NCBI GenBank assembly: GCA_041392805.1
Contig: JAWKLJ010000001.1
Coordinates: 4,586,501 to 4,650,500 of the forward strand
DNA length: 64,000 bases
Source: Saprospiraceae bacterium
GTDB lineage: Bacteria > Bacteroidota > Bacteroidia > Chitinophagales > Saprospiraceae
Reading direction: 5' to 3'
Shown: positions 34,127-43,902 of the stretch, one piece after another
Numbering within the stretch: the stretch's first letter is position 1
How the letters are laid out: each line of letters begins with the position of its first letter
Made by a program: the position numbers and the translations under genes
Notes under the pieces: generated by a model
What the model was told of the DNA's origin: nothing
Seen by the model: the letters and a program-made list of their open reading frames with translations, nothing else
Database searches by the model: none

Positions 34127-35746
34127 CTACTTCCCATTGAAATAAATCATAATAGAGGCAACAATACCTATTACGACCAAAGAAAATACAATATCCCAAA
34201 TCGTATAACTGTTTTTATTAGCTGCCTTCTGTTCAGCGGTAAGTGTTCTATAGGTTAATCCTTTTAGTTTATCAAGTGCAGGGGCTTCTGTGATCAAACT
34301 CACGGCAATGGTTACAATAATAGAAAACAAGAAAAACCAGGCCGCAAAGCTAAGAAAGTTCATGTCTCCAAGCGTATGTAACATACTACCGGGGCTAAGA
34401 CTATCTTTATTTAATTCGAGTATGATCCGAATGGCGCCAATTATTAAGCCGGAAACCAGGGTCGCCATCGCACCTTTGCCATTAATCCGTTTGGAAAAAA
34501 GCCCTAACAAGAAAACAGCGGTAATAGGAGGAGCAATATAGGATTGTACCGATTGCAGGTATTCATATAAAACACCAGAAATATTTTGCATCACCGGAAT
34601 CCAGGCAATCCCTGCAATAACCACAAAGAAGGTGGCTATTTGACCTACTTTTACCAGGTTTGCCTCGGAGGTTTCGGGTTTTATCTTTTTATAAATATCG
34701 ACGGTAAACAAGGTAGAGCAAGAATTGAAAACAGATGCTAAAGAACTCATGAGCGCTGCCATCAAACCTGCGGCCACTAAGCCTCGCAAACCATGCGGTA
34801 AGACGCTTGTCATCAAGGCTGGAAAAGCTTGATCAGGCGAATCCCATTCTAGCTGTCCTTTTTGTTTTAAAGCGAGGGCTATAACACCAGGAATAAGGAA
34901 AATGAATACAGGGAATAACTTCAGCAAAGCGCCAAAAATGGTGCCCCGTCGTCCTTCTGTGATGTTCTTGGCCGTTAAGGCCCTTTGAACAATGTATTGA
35001 TCGGTACACCAATACCATATCCCGACAATGGAGCTGGTGAAGACCAGGCTAGGCCATGGAAACTCAGGATCGCTAACAGAGCGCCACATATTAAAGTATT
35101 CTGGACCTACCGTTGACTTGAGTTCAGCCACACCCCCTACGGCATTGAGCCCCATGACAGTCAATAATCCAGCCCCCAGCAGGAGGATAACGGCTTGTAG
35201 GGCTTCCGTATAGACAACGGCACGCATACCCCCGAGTACCGTATATGCACCTGTTAAAACGACGGTGGCCAAGGCTCCTTCCCAAAAATCGATACCAAGA
35301 AGCGTGGAGATGACAATCCCGCCAGCATATACCGTTACAGAAACCTTGGTAAGGACATAAGCAATAAGTGAAAAAATAGAGAGGAACCATCGGGTATTAG
35401 AGCCGTATCTTCTTTCTAAAAATTCAGGCATGGTAAAAACACCGGCACGGACATAAAAAGGCAGGAAAACCCAGCCTAGCATTAGCACAATCCATGCATG
35501 TAATTCATAGATCAACAGCGGCATTTTATCAGAAGCACCTGTTCCTGCAAGTCCGACAACATGCTCTGATCCGATATTAGAAGCAAAAATAGAGGCGCCT
35601 ACAACAAACCAGCCAATATTTCGGCCTGCGAGAAAGTAATCTTCTGTATTGGCAGTTTTCTGGCGAATCACCCAATAAGCAATTCCCAGTAATATCAAAA
35701 AATAGCCACCGATGACGATCCAATCAAGTGTATTTATTGTTTGCAT
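34127..35746 (-). CDS. Sodium/sugar symporter (SSS family), probable L-arabinose transporter
   Basis: The protein has 539 residues with about fourteen membrane helices. SGLT-type motifs are visible: FLAGRNIGWFVVGASIFASNIGSEHVVGLAGTGA, RRYGSNTRWFLSIFS, YTVLGGMRAVVYTEALQ, WYWCTDQYIVQR and SSLASVFNSCSTLFTVDIYKK. The last spans the sodium-binding helix. Substrate assignment rests on its position between araD and araA. It is the only transporter of the operon, so uptake of free arabinose through the inner membrane is expected; no SusC/SusD pair is nearby. Confidence 0.92.
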   Translation of the reverse strand: MQTINTLDWIVIGGYFLILLGIAYWVIRQKTANTEDYFLAGRNIGWFVVGASIFASNIGSEHVVGLAGTGASDKMPLLIYELHAWIVLMLGWVFLPFYVRAGVFTMPEFLERRYGSNTRWFLSIFSLIAYVLTKVSVTVYAGGIVISTLLGIDFWEGALATVVLTGAYTVLGGMRAVVYTEALQAVILLLGAGLLTVMGLNAVGGVAELKSTVGPEYFNMWRSVSDPEFPWPSLVFTSSIVGIWYWCTDQYIVQRALTAKNITEGRRGTIFGALLKLFPVFIFLIPGVIALALKQKGQLEWDSPDQAFPALMTSVLPHGLRGLVAAGLMAALMSSLASVFNSCSTLFTVDIYKKIKPETSEANLVKVGQIATFFVVIAGIAWIPVMQNISGVLYEYLQSVQSYIAPPITAVFLLGLFSKRINGKGAMATLVSGLIIGAIRIILELNKDSLSPGSMLHTLGDMNFLSFAAWFFLFSIIVTIAVSLITEAPALDKLKGLTYRTLTAEQKAANKNSYTIWDIVFSLVVIGIVASIMIYFNGK

Positions 35747-35927
35747 AATAAGGTGTTAAAGTTGGTAATTAGATATTGCTTGCTAGTTACTGAAAAAAAT
35801 AAATTGAAAGGGTGTAAAAACAAAGATTTTAATTGTGAATTAAAGAATATACATCCATAATTGTTTCTAAGTCTTCTCATTTGCCAAATAGTGATTGGCT
35901 ATTTTATGTCGGGATTAGATAAATAAA

Positions 35928-36629
35928 TTATTCCTGACCATAATACGCACCAGCCCCGTGTTTGCGTTCATAATGCTTTTGAATCAAGGCATCATTGAGC
36001 CGCGGAGCGTCGGGTCTGATCTGGCGGGTGAGCCAGGCCATTTTTGCCAGTTCTTCGAGTACAGCGCTGTTGTAAACGGCCTTCTGGACGCTTTTACCCC
36101 AGGCGAAGGGGGCGTGGTTGGCCACTAGTACCATTTCGACTTCCACTGGGCTGAGCCCTTTGGCTTTAAAAGCGTCGATGATTTGGAAGCCGGTCATATG
36201 CTCATAATCTCCTTTGATCATGGCTTCATTCATTACGGGTGCACAAGGAATATCAACGGTTAAATGGTCGGCATGTGTGGTGCCAAAAATGGGGATATCC
36301 GTTTGCGTTTGTGCCCAGGCGGTGGCATAGGTGGAGTGGGTGTGCACAATGCCCCCAATGTGGGCCCAGTGTTTATAAAGGACAGCATGTGTCTTAGTAT
36401 CTGAAGAAGGGCGCATGCTGCCTTCTACAATTTGAGCATCAAAATCGACAATGACCATATCCTCCGGCCGAAGATCCGCATAAGGGATGCCGCTTGGTTT
36501 GATGGCAAATACGCCCGCCTCCCGATCTACAGCACTGGCATTGCCAAAGGTGAAAAGAACTAATCCGAGTTCAGGTAGTTGCATATTGGCTTCGTAGGCG
36601 GCCTGTTTTATGTCTTGGTATTTAGTCAT
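35928..36629 (-). CDS. araD: L-ribulose-5-phosphate 4-epimerase
   Basis: The protein has 233 residues, the normal length. It is a class II aldolase-type zinc enzyme: the histidines in GTTHADHL and LVANHAPFAWG are the metal ligands, and HTHSTYATAWAQ, GNASAVDREAGVFAIKPSG and SSDTKTHAVLYK match the family. It converts L-ribulose-5-phosphate to D-xylulose-5-phosphate. Its ATG overlaps the end of araB by 8 bases, so translation is coupled. Confidence 0.97.
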   Translation of the reverse strand: MTKYQDIKQAAYEANMQLPELGLVLFTFGNASAVDREAGVFAIKPSGIPYADLRPEDMVIVDFDAQIVEGSMRPSSDTKTHAVLYKHWAHIGGIVHTHSTYATAWAQTQTDIPIFGTTHADHLTVDIPCAPVMNEAMIKGDYEHMTGFQIIDAFKAKGLSPVEVEMVLVANHAPFAWGKSVQKAVYNSAVLEELAKMAWLTRQIRPDAPRLNDALIQKHYERKHGAGAYYGQE

Positions 36630-38304
36630 GATTCGTCATGTTTTCAATGGCAGCGCCAAACTGCTGGTAATTTTTATAAAGTTCATCATACTGGGAGGCG
36701 TGGATCGGATTTGGATGATATTCAGCATCAAAGCCTGCACCCATCGCCTTCATGGCGGCCGACACATCTGGGTAAATGCCTGCGGCAGTGGCCGCAAACA
36801 TGGCAGCACCAAGGGCACAAGTTTGTTCTGAGCGAGCAATTTTGATGGGACGATTAAGGATATCCGCCATGACCTGCATCACAAAGGGAGATTTTTTAGC
36901 CACTCCTCCCAAACCAATTACACCTTTTATCGGAATACCTTCACTTTGGAAACGCTCTACGATCTGGCGGGCGCCAAAACAGGTGGCTTCTACCAAAGCC
37001 CGGAAGATGCGTGGCGCATCACTACCGAGGTTGAGCCCCATGATGGCCCCTTTGAGTGCCTGGTTGGCATCGGGGGTACGGCGGCCATTGAGCCAATCCA
37101 GCGCAACAATCCCGGAAGCGCCCGGCTCAAGCTGCTCCGCTTGGGCGGTGAGTTCGGGAATGAGGCGGTCCAGCGCTTCAGATATTAATTGCTGTTTTAA
37201 AGTATCATCTATTAATTGACTTTTGCCCAAGACTTCCTCAAGGGGCCAGGCCAGTATTTTTCTAAACCACGCGTAGACATCCCCAAATGCCGATTGCCCC
37301 GCTTCTAATCCCATCATGCCAGGAATGACGGAGCCATCTACCTGACCACAGATGCCCCGCACCAGTTTATCACCTACTTCATCCATGGGTGCAACCAGCA
37401 TATCGCAGGTAGAAGTTCCCATGACTTTACTCAAATAAAAGGGCTCCACCTCGCCACCGACTGCGCCCATGTGGGCATCAAATGCGCCCACGCCTACTAC
37501 AACATCGGTAGAAAGCCCTAGCCGATCCGCCCATGCTGGGCTGAGCTTGCCCGCAGGCAAATCAGCGGTATAGGTTGCTTTAAAAAGCCGGTCGCGCAAC
37601 CCATCCAACAAAGGATCAAGCGCAACAAAAAAATCGTTGGGTGGCAAGCCGCCAAAATCTTCATGCCAAAGTGCTTTATGTCCAGCCGCACAACGACTAC
37701 ATTTCATATCGGCGACTGCGGTTCCTCCTGTCAATAAAAAAGGAATCCAATCGCAATGTTCTACCCAGGCATAGGCTGCTTCGCGAATGGTTTCATCCGC
37801 CCGCAAGGTGCGCAAAATTTTAGCCCAAAACCATTCAGAAGAATAAATGCCGCCCTCATATTTACTATAATCTATCTCCCAACGGCTACAGAGGGCATTA
37901 ATTTCTGCCGCTTCCTTGATACCTGTATGGTCTTTCCAAAGGATAAACATTGCATTGGGATTTTCCTGAAAACCGGGCGTTAAAGCCAGCGGAGTTCCGG
38001 TTTTATCCACGGCAACGGGCGTAGAACCCGTCGTATCCACCGAAATGCCTTTAATGGCCTGAGCTGTTCCAGCAGGTGCCATGGCCAGTGCAGCCTTGAT
38101 GGCGTTTTCCAGACCATCTATATAATCGAGTGGGTGTTGACGGAATTGATTGATAGATGGCTCACAGTAAAGTCCTTCTTTCCAGCGTTGGTAGTAATGA
38201 ACGGCACTAGCTATTTCGGCACCATTATTTGCATTAACCACCACTGCCCGAACGGAATCTGTGCCATAGTCTAGTCCTATTACAAAAGCGTCTTTAGGCA
38301 TCAT
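36622..38304 (-). CDS. araB: Ribulokinase
   Basis: I take the ATG at 38304 (MMPKDAFVIGLDYGTDSVRAV), giving 560 residues; the frame runs on to 38367 without family similarity. FGGY kinase motifs are present: the phosphate-binding GLDYGTDSVRA, DTTGSTPVAVD, GTSTCDML, ALDWLNGRRTPDAN and GVIGLGGVAKKSPFVMQ. It phosphorylates L-ribulose with ATP. It is the first gene of the arabinose operon; the 173-bp gap upstream (38305-38477) should contain the promoter, though I see no clear TAnnTTTG there. Confidence 0.96.
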   Translation of the reverse strand: MMPKDAFVIGLDYGTDSVRAVVVNANNGAEIASAVHYYQRWKEGLYCEPSINQFRQHPLDYIDGLENAIKAALAMAPAGTAQAIKGISVDTTGSTPVAVDKTGTPLALTPGFQENPNAMFILWKDHTGIKEAAEINALCSRWEIDYSKYEGGIYSSEWFWAKILRTLRADETIREAAYAWVEHCDWIPFLLTGGTAVADMKCSRCAAGHKALWHEDFGGLPPNDFFVALDPLLDGLRDRLFKATYTADLPAGKLSPAWADRLGLSTDVVVGVGAFDAHMGAVGGEVEPFYLSKVMGTSTCDMLVAPMDEVGDKLVRGICGQVDGSVIPGMMGLEAGQSAFGDVYAWFRKILAWPLEEVLGKSQLIDDTLKQQLISEALDRLIPELTAQAEQLEPGASGIVALDWLNGRRTPDANQALKGAIMGLNLGSDAPRIFRALVEATCFGARQIVERFQSEGIPIKGVIGLGGVAKKSPFVMQVMADILNRPIKIARSEQTCALGAAMFAATAAGIYPDVSAAMKAMGAGFDAEYHPNPIHASQYDELYKNYQQFGAAIENMTNHD

Positions 38305-38477
38305 CAGGGTATTAGGTTTTTTAAGCATCGGCAAATTAAGGAATCTTATAGGCCGAATGGAAGGCAAGAGCGTAATTTTTTGATAGAATGAACGATTTTA
38401 CCAAATTTTCGACCATGACAGCGTTATTTTGATGCTATTGATGGCATGTACCTAATAGTAATTGAGCAAGATGATAC

Positions 38478-39824
38478 TTAATCGCCATGAATAAAGCCTA
38501 ATACTATAAAAAAAGTTGTACCCTTTCCTTTTTCACTTTCTACATATAAATGGCCACCATGTGCCTGTATGATCTGCCGTGATATACTTAGCCCGATTCC
38601 TGTACCTGTCTCTTTCGTTGTATAAAAGGGGATGAAAATATTAGGTAGAACCTCAGTGGGAATGCCAGGGCCATTGTCATGTAGTTTGAATTGCAGGTGT
38701 TTTTTATCTTCCATTGCACAGAGGTGAATGTGAGGATTCGGTATATTTTCCACTGCTTCTATTGCATTTCTTAGCATATTAATGAGTACCTGTTCCAATA
38801 GGTATTGATCTCCCATGAACAATACATCTTCCTTTGGTAAAGTAATGCTGCATTCAATACCGTTTTGTGCTAGTTCTTCTTCAAAAAGTTTTTGAATATT
38901 CCTAACAAAGGAAAAAAGAGAAAGAGGGGACGGGTGAGCTTGAGGTACCTTCAAGAATTGGCGGTAGCTTTTGACAAAGCGAAGTAAACCCTTGGCCCTA
39001 TCTTTGGCGGTGCTTATGGCTGACTTTATGTTTTGCGTGTTGGTAGGCGTGTTGTCGGCACTAAGGAGAAGTGTTTCGGCCATCTCGGTGAGCGATATGA
39101 CGGGGGTAAGAGAGTTCATGATTTCGTGGGTCAAGACCCTGATTACTTTTTGCCAAGATTCGATCTCCTTTTGATCCAACTGGGTTTTGATGTCTTTGAT
39201 GGTGTAAAGCCTAACCTGTTTTTGGAGTAAGGTGAAAGTGCTGGCTTGTAAGAGTAGATTTTGTTCCTGTGCGGCAATTTTATGAGGGTGAATAGCAGGT
39301 ACGCCTATCGGTAATTGATGCAGCGTTTGAATTAAAGGTATTTTACTTAAGACCAAGATGTCCCAATCATTTGCGGCGCTCGTTCCGACAACCTTTTGGG
39401 CGTAGTCATTAAAAATCAATATTCGACCATCAACCTCATGCGCTATGATGCCTACATTCAGTTGACTAACGGCGATGTTTAAAAATTCTTTTTGGGCCTC
39501 TTTTTCGATTTGAACATTTTTATAGCGTTCAATGACTTCATTGAAGGTACCATGTAATTTAGCAAATGATCGGCCACTTCTACTTTGTTGAAAATAGGTG
39601 GAAAAATCGTCTTTATTAAGCGCTTGTAACAGCCTGGCCAAATCCAGGTTGGCGCGGTTGATGAAAATGAGCAATTCGATAAAGGCTAACACTAATAAGA
39701 TGCCCATGACCAGATTGGAAAAGAACCATTTGCTCTCCAGGCGAGTGAAGGCAAGTCCCATCAACAGGATAAACAAGAAACATAAACGCAATAACAGTAA
39801 AAGGCTAAATCGATTATAGATCAT
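38478..39824 (-). CDS. Sensor histidine kinase, NtrY-like
   Basis: The protein has 448 residues. Two membrane helices at the start (~5-28, ~33-54) have only a few residues between them, so there is no periplasmic sensor domain. A PAS-like region (~110-190; NVGIIAHEVDGRILIFNDYA) is followed by the H-box VLTHEIMNSLTPV and by ATP-binding boxes: N (LINMLRNAIEAV), G1 (DNGPGIP) and G2 (GTGIGLSI). The gene overlaps the upstream sigma-54 activator by 11 bases, so the two form a two-component pair. The signal is unknown and probably internal or membrane-borne. Confidence 0.93.
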   Translation of the reverse strand: MIYNRFSLLLLLRLCFLFILLMGLAFTRLESKWFFSNLVMGILLVLAFIELLIFINRANLDLARLLQALNKDDFSTYFQQSRSGRSFAKLHGTFNEVIERYKNVQIEKEAQKEFLNIAVSQLNVGIIAHEVDGRILIFNDYAQKVVGTSAANDWDILVLSKIPLIQTLHQLPIGVPAIHPHKIAAQEQNLLLQASTFTLLQKQVRLYTIKDIKTQLDQKEIESWQKVIRVLTHEIMNSLTPVISLTEMAETLLLSADNTPTNTQNIKSAISTAKDRAKGLLRFVKSYRQFLKVPQAHPSPLSLFSFVRNIQKLFEEELAQNGIECSITLPKEDVLFMGDQYLLEQVLINMLRNAIEAVENIPNPHIHLCAMEDKKHLQFKLHDNGPGIPTEVLPNIFIPFYTTKETGTGIGLSISRQIIQAHGGHLYVESEKGKGTTFFIVLGFIHGD

Positions 39825-41142
39825 ATTTTTCCATTCTTCGGTACAAACTCGGACGGGTTAGGCCCAATTCTTTGGCTGCTTGGGTCAGGTTACCATGGTG
39901 TTGATCAATGGCTTTTAGAATGAGCATTTTTTCTATAGCTTCCAGGTTGTAGGATTGAAAAAGCGCTGCATCATTTAACCTTTCTGAAAGCATGAAATCC
40001 TCTGGCCCAATGGTTTCTTCCTCACACATAATGACCGCTCTTTCTATGCAATTTTGTAATTCTCTAATATTACCTGGCCATTGATATCGACTAAGTTTTT
40101 TTAGTGTTCCAGTCTGGGTTTTGATTGATTTGTTGTACTTAAGTGCGAATTGTTGCACAAAATATTCGTAAAGGCGAGGGAGGTCTTCAGGGCGTTCTCT
40201 CAGTGGGGGGAGGGTGATGGTGATGGTGTTCAGTCGGAATAGGAGATCTTGACGGAATGCTTTTTGTTTTACCAGTGCCTGAATGTCTTGGTTCGTAGCG
40301 GCGATAAGGCGAATATCGATAGCTTCTTCTTGGGTAGATCCCAGTTTATTTAAGGTTCGATTTTGGAGGACAGACAAAAGTTTTGCTTGTAATTCCATTG
40401 GAATATTAGCAATCTCATCTAAAAAGAGTGTACCACCATTAGCTTGCTGAAAGAAGCCTTGTCTTTCAATTTGAGCACCTGTAAACGCGCCTTTCATGTG
40501 CCCAAAAAGGGCGGACTCAAAAAGGTTTTCATTCAAAGTACCTAAATCTGCTGCAACGAAAGGGGCTTGCTGTCGGAGGGAAAGCTGATGTATGGCGCTT
40601 GCTATGCTGCTTTTTCCAGTCCCATTCTCTCCTAATAGCAATACATTTGCAGCAGTGGGTGCCACTTTTTGGACTGTTTTCATCACTGCTGTCATGGTCG
40701 GTGAATCACCAAAAACAAGCGCTATTTCGGGATGCTTTTCCGTTTCTGGCTTGACCTTCTTCGGGAGTGCTTTTTCCACGATTCCCAATAATTTTTCATT
40801 CGTCCAGGGTTTGAGCAAAAAATCATCGGCCCCTTGTTTCATGGCTTCAACGGCTAACTCAATGTCGCCATAGGCGGTAATGAGTACGATGGCGGTAGCC
40901 GGGTCATGTTGTTTGATTTGCTGGAGCCAATAAAGTCCTTCCTGGCCACTATCCATTCCCTTTCTGAAATTCATATCCAGTAAGACCAAATCATATTTTT
41001 CGGTGGCCAGACGATTGGGTAAATTTGCAATGAAGCGCTCAGTCTCAAGATGGGTAAAATAATGACCTAGTACGAGCTTTAAGGTAGTGAGCACGTCTTT
41101 ATCATCATCCACGATTAGTATGCGGTAATTTCTTTTACCCAT
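39814..41142 (-). CDS. Sigma-54-dependent response regulator, NtrC family
   Basis: The protein has 442 residues. The receiver domain (~1-120) has the acidic pocket VDDDKD and the phospho-acceptor Asp in LVLLDMNF. The AAA+ domain (~145-370) has Walker A GENGTGKSS, the sigma-54-contacting GAFTGA loop, and Walker B TLFLDEIA. A Fis-type helix-turn-helix (~405-442; LTQAAKELGLTRPSLYRRM) ends the protein. It should activate RpoN-dependent promoters after phosphorylation by the kinase downstream. The divergent permease gene at 41353 is the nearest likely target. rpoN is not in the window. Confidence 0.96.
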   Translation of the reverse strand: MGKRNYRILIVDDDKDVLTTLKLVLGHYFTHLETERFIANLPNRLATEKYDLVLLDMNFRKGMDSGQEGLYWLQQIKQHDPATAIVLITAYGDIELAVEAMKQGADDFLLKPWTNEKLLGIVEKALPKKVKPETEKHPEIALVFGDSPTMTAVMKTVQKVAPTAANVLLLGENGTGKSSIASAIHQLSLRQQAPFVAADLGTLNENLFESALFGHMKGAFTGAQIERQGFFQQANGGTLFLDEIANIPMELQAKLLSVLQNRTLNKLGSTQEEAIDIRLIAATNQDIQALVKQKAFRQDLLFRLNTITITLPPLRERPEDLPRLYEYFVQQFALKYNKSIKTQTGTLKKLSRYQWPGNIRELQNCIERAVIMCEEETIGPEDFMLSERLNDAALFQSYNLEAIEKMLILKAIDQHHGNLTQAAKELGLTRPSLYRRMEKYDL

Positions 41143-41259
41143 ATTTAATTGATTGAAATTGCCCGAAGGTGAACAATAGGGTGTACGAAAACGGTCGTTT
41201 TTTATGTTTTTTTTTGATTGAATAAATATAAATAATTGATTGTCAGTTTTTTATGAAAA

Positions 41260-41275
41260 AGGCATCAAACTTGGT
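41260..41275 (+). promoter_or_regulatory. Candidate sigma-54 promoter for the FtsX-type permease
   Basis: AGGCATCAAACTTGGT resembles TGGCAC-N5-TTGCA: the -24 GG is kept, but the -12 GC reads GG. It lies 78 bases upstream of the permease ATG. No TAnnTTTG element is present in that intergenic region, which makes an alternative sigma factor plausible. Confidence 0.3.
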
Positions 41276-41352
41276 ATACTAATAAGGCTATGCAAGGTTG
41301 AACTTATGATTACCTTATTCCAAATCGGACAAACGACAAAATTTTGATAAAG

Positions 41353-43746
41353 ATGAAGTTTAAACTGATTCTACGCAATTTATGGGACACCAAGTTTTAT
41401 TCGCTACTCAACATTTTAGGGTTGGCGATAGGTATGAGTGTTGCTATCATTACTTTATTGTATTTGCAAAGTGAGTGGACATATGATCAGCACAATACCA
41501 AATACGAGCGGATTTTCAGGGTCGGTTCTAACTTCCAAAAACCAGAATTGGAAGATAAGTATGCGCTAACGGGGAGAGGAATGGGGAATCTATTGCAGGC
41601 AGAGTTTCCAGAAATTGAAAAAGTGGTACGTTTTAATTTTCGATCCGTCAAATGGTTATTCCAATACGAGGATAAATCTTTTTTTCTTGATGATATTCAC
41701 ATAGCAGATTCAACTGTCTTGGATATTTTTGACCATCACTTCATCGCAGGGGATCCGGAGACTGCCTTGGATGGCGTCAATAAAATAGTATTATCTAGTT
41801 CGGTAGCCACCCTCATTTTTGGAAAGGAAGACCCTTTAGGTAAGGTGCTGAAATGGAACACCCAACCCTTAGAAGTAAGCGGGGTATTTGAAGATTTACC
41901 AAAAAATACACACTTTATTTATAAAGGCTTAATTTCCAACTCAGGTATCCCCAATAATCGCAACATCACGGATGTTCAATCCCTGAATTCGGTAGGAAAC
42001 TATACTTATATACTGCTTAAGGAAGGGGCTACTATTCAGGCCATCCATGACAGAAAGGAAGCCTGGGTTGACAAATATGGACGAGCGGCGGAAGAAAACA
42101 GGCACGTTATTCAACCGATTTTTGAACCCTTAGCAGCGATTCATTTTCAATCCGATTTGCCTTATGATCGGCCGCATGGCAATACCAATTATATCTATGC
42201 TTTTTTGAGTGTCGGCTTATTGATCCTTTTGCTTGCAAGCATTAACTATGTAAACTTGGCCACTGCTCGTGCGGTTACAAGGGCCAAGGAGATTGGTGTG
42301 AAGAAGGTTGTCGGGGTTACGAGGAGTCAATTAATTGGCTTTTTTCAGTTGGAATCTTTGTTTATTACTGGTTTAGCTTGCCTTATCGCATTAGGTCTGA
42401 CAGAAGTGTTATTTAATTTATCTAATCTAAATACCTTATTAGGGAAGGACCTGTCACTCAACCTTTTAGGAAACCCGACATTGGTACTTGGGATTGTAGG
42501 AATCTTTCTGCTAGTTAGTGCATTGGCCGGTTTATACCCTGCCTTTTATTTATCGAACATCGAACCCATGGGGGTATTGCGGGGAGCATTTAAAAATACC
42601 GCCTCAGGTATCCTGTTGCGTCGCACCTTGGTCGTATTTCAATTTGCAATTTCTATTGGGGTAGTGGGCATTACTTTATTAATGAGTAGGCAAATTGATT
42701 TTTTAAGAACAAAAGATTTGGGTTTTGATAAAGAAAATGTACTTCATATTCCCATTCGGTCAAGGGCTGTAGGGGAGAAGCTAGGTGCTGTCAGGGAACG
42801 ATTCCTGCAAAATGAGCAAGTTGTAGGGATTACCTTGTCTAATCAAATTCCTGGGATATATGTGGATCGCACAGATGTACAGGTAGAAGGAAAAGAAGGA
42901 ATTGAACCCGTTCCCGTTAGTTACATGTTGGTGGACCATGACTATCTGGATGTAATGAATATTGAATTACTAGAAGGGCGGAATTTTGAGTTAGGACGGT
43001 CAACAGATTCTACTAACAGTATGATTGTCAATGAAAAATTTGTACTAGATCGAGGCTGGGATGAGCCAATTGGGAAAAAATTTGTCATACATGAAGATTC
43101 CTTAGGCAACCAGGAATTTGGACAAATTATTGGGGTAGTGAAGGATTTTAATACCCATTCTTTACATGAGCCCATGCTTCCAATTGCTTTATGGTTACAG
43201 GATAGGGGGGCTAGTAATCTATTTATAAAAATAAAGGGGGGCAATACAGCAGGTACTATTAGCTGGCTAAGTGAGCAATGGCGAGATATGGTGCCAGATG
43301 TGCCGATGGATTTTAGCTTCTTAGATGATAGCCTCAATGAATTATACAATGCGGATGAACGCCAGAGTAAATTACTTTTTTGGTTATCGATTGTTTGTGG
43401 GCTAATTTCTTGCCTGGGCTTATTTGGATTGGCCTCCTTTACCACCGCGCAGCGCACCAAGGAGATGGGCGTTAGAAAAATCATGGGCGCTTCGGTTTCT
43501 CAGATTGTAGGGCTATTATTCAAAGAAGTGATGGCCGTCGTGGCGGTCGCTGCGGTTGTAGCCGTACCAATGATATATTGGTCGTACAATACCTGGTCAG
43601 CTGGTTTCGCCTATCATTTGGGAATGGATTTTGCCATTGTGTTGCTGGTGACGGTTTTGGCAGTGATTGTTGCCTTTGTGACGATAAGTTTTCATGCTTC
43701 CAGACTGGCATTGAGCAATCCGGTGAATTCGCTTAGAATGGAATGA
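41353..43746 (+). CDS. ABC transporter permease, FtsX/MacB type
   Basis: The ATG at 41353 (MKFKLILRNLWDTKFYSLLN) is preferred to a TTG three codons upstream; the product has 797 residues. The first helix (~18-40) is followed by a periplasmic MacB core domain (~45-240), three helices (~280-400), a repeat of the arrangement (helix ~425, periplasmic ~450-660) and three final helices (~675-790). The two FtsX domains carry RAKEIGVKKVVG and RTKEMGVRKIMGAS, the loop that contacts the ATPase. No ATPase gene is adjacent, so it must use one encoded elsewhere. Such duplicated permeases in Bacteroidota often sit beside NtrC-type regulators, as here. Confidence 0.92.
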   Translation: MKFKLILRNLWDTKFYSLLNILGLAIGMSVAIITLLYLQSEWTYDQHNTKYERIFRVGSNFQKPELEDKYALTGRGMGNLLQAEFPEIEKVVRFNFRSVKWLFQYEDKSFFLDDIHIADSTVLDIFDHHFIAGDPETALDGVNKIVLSSSVATLIFGKEDPLGKVLKWNTQPLEVSGVFEDLPKNTHFIYKGLISNSGIPNNRNITDVQSLNSVGNYTYILLKEGATIQAIHDRKEAWVDKYGRAAEENRHVIQPIFEPLAAIHFQSDLPYDRPHGNTNYIYAFLSVGLLILLLASINYVNLATARAVTRAKEIGVKKVVGVTRSQLIGFFQLESLFITGLACLIALGLTEVLFNLSNLNTLLGKDLSLNLLGNPTLVLGIVGIFLLVSALAGLYPAFYLSNIEPMGVLRGAFKNTASGILLRRTLVVFQFAISIGVVGITLLMSRQIDFLRTKDLGFDKENVLHIPIRSRAVGEKLGAVRERFLQNEQVVGITLSNQIPGIYVDRTDVQVEGKEGIEPVPVSYMLVDHDYLDVMNIELLEGRNFELGRSTDSTNSMIVNEKFVLDRGWDEPIGKKFVIHEDSLGNQEFGQIIGVVKDFNTHSLHEPMLPIALWLQDRGASNLFIKIKGGNTAGTISWLSEQWRDMVPDVPMDFSFLDDSLNELYNADERQSKLLFWLSIVCGLISCLGLFGLASFTTAQRTKEMGVRKIMGASVSQIVGLLFKEVMAVVAVAAVVAVPMIYWSYNTWSAGFAYHLGMDFAIVLLVTVLAVIVAFVTISFHASRLALSNPVNSLRME

Positions 43747-43861
43747 TTTCTTCAGTGTTTTTTCACCTTACTGGATGTTCTACCTTATCCTATCAGCACG
43801 GTTGCCTTGGAAAAAGGTGATTATGATGTCGAGTTACGCGTAGACGAATTTTGAGGGGTGT

Positions 43862-43902
43862 AAAAAATGATCGCCACCACACGCGTTTAAAAAATGATCG
43901 CC
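43862..43902. repeat. Short direct repeat at the acetyltransferase 3' end
   Basis: AAAAAATGATCGCC occurs at 43862-43875 and 43889-43902, 27 bases apart; the second copy spans the last codons and stop of the acetyltransferase gene. A small tail duplication is the likely cause. Confidence 0.6.
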
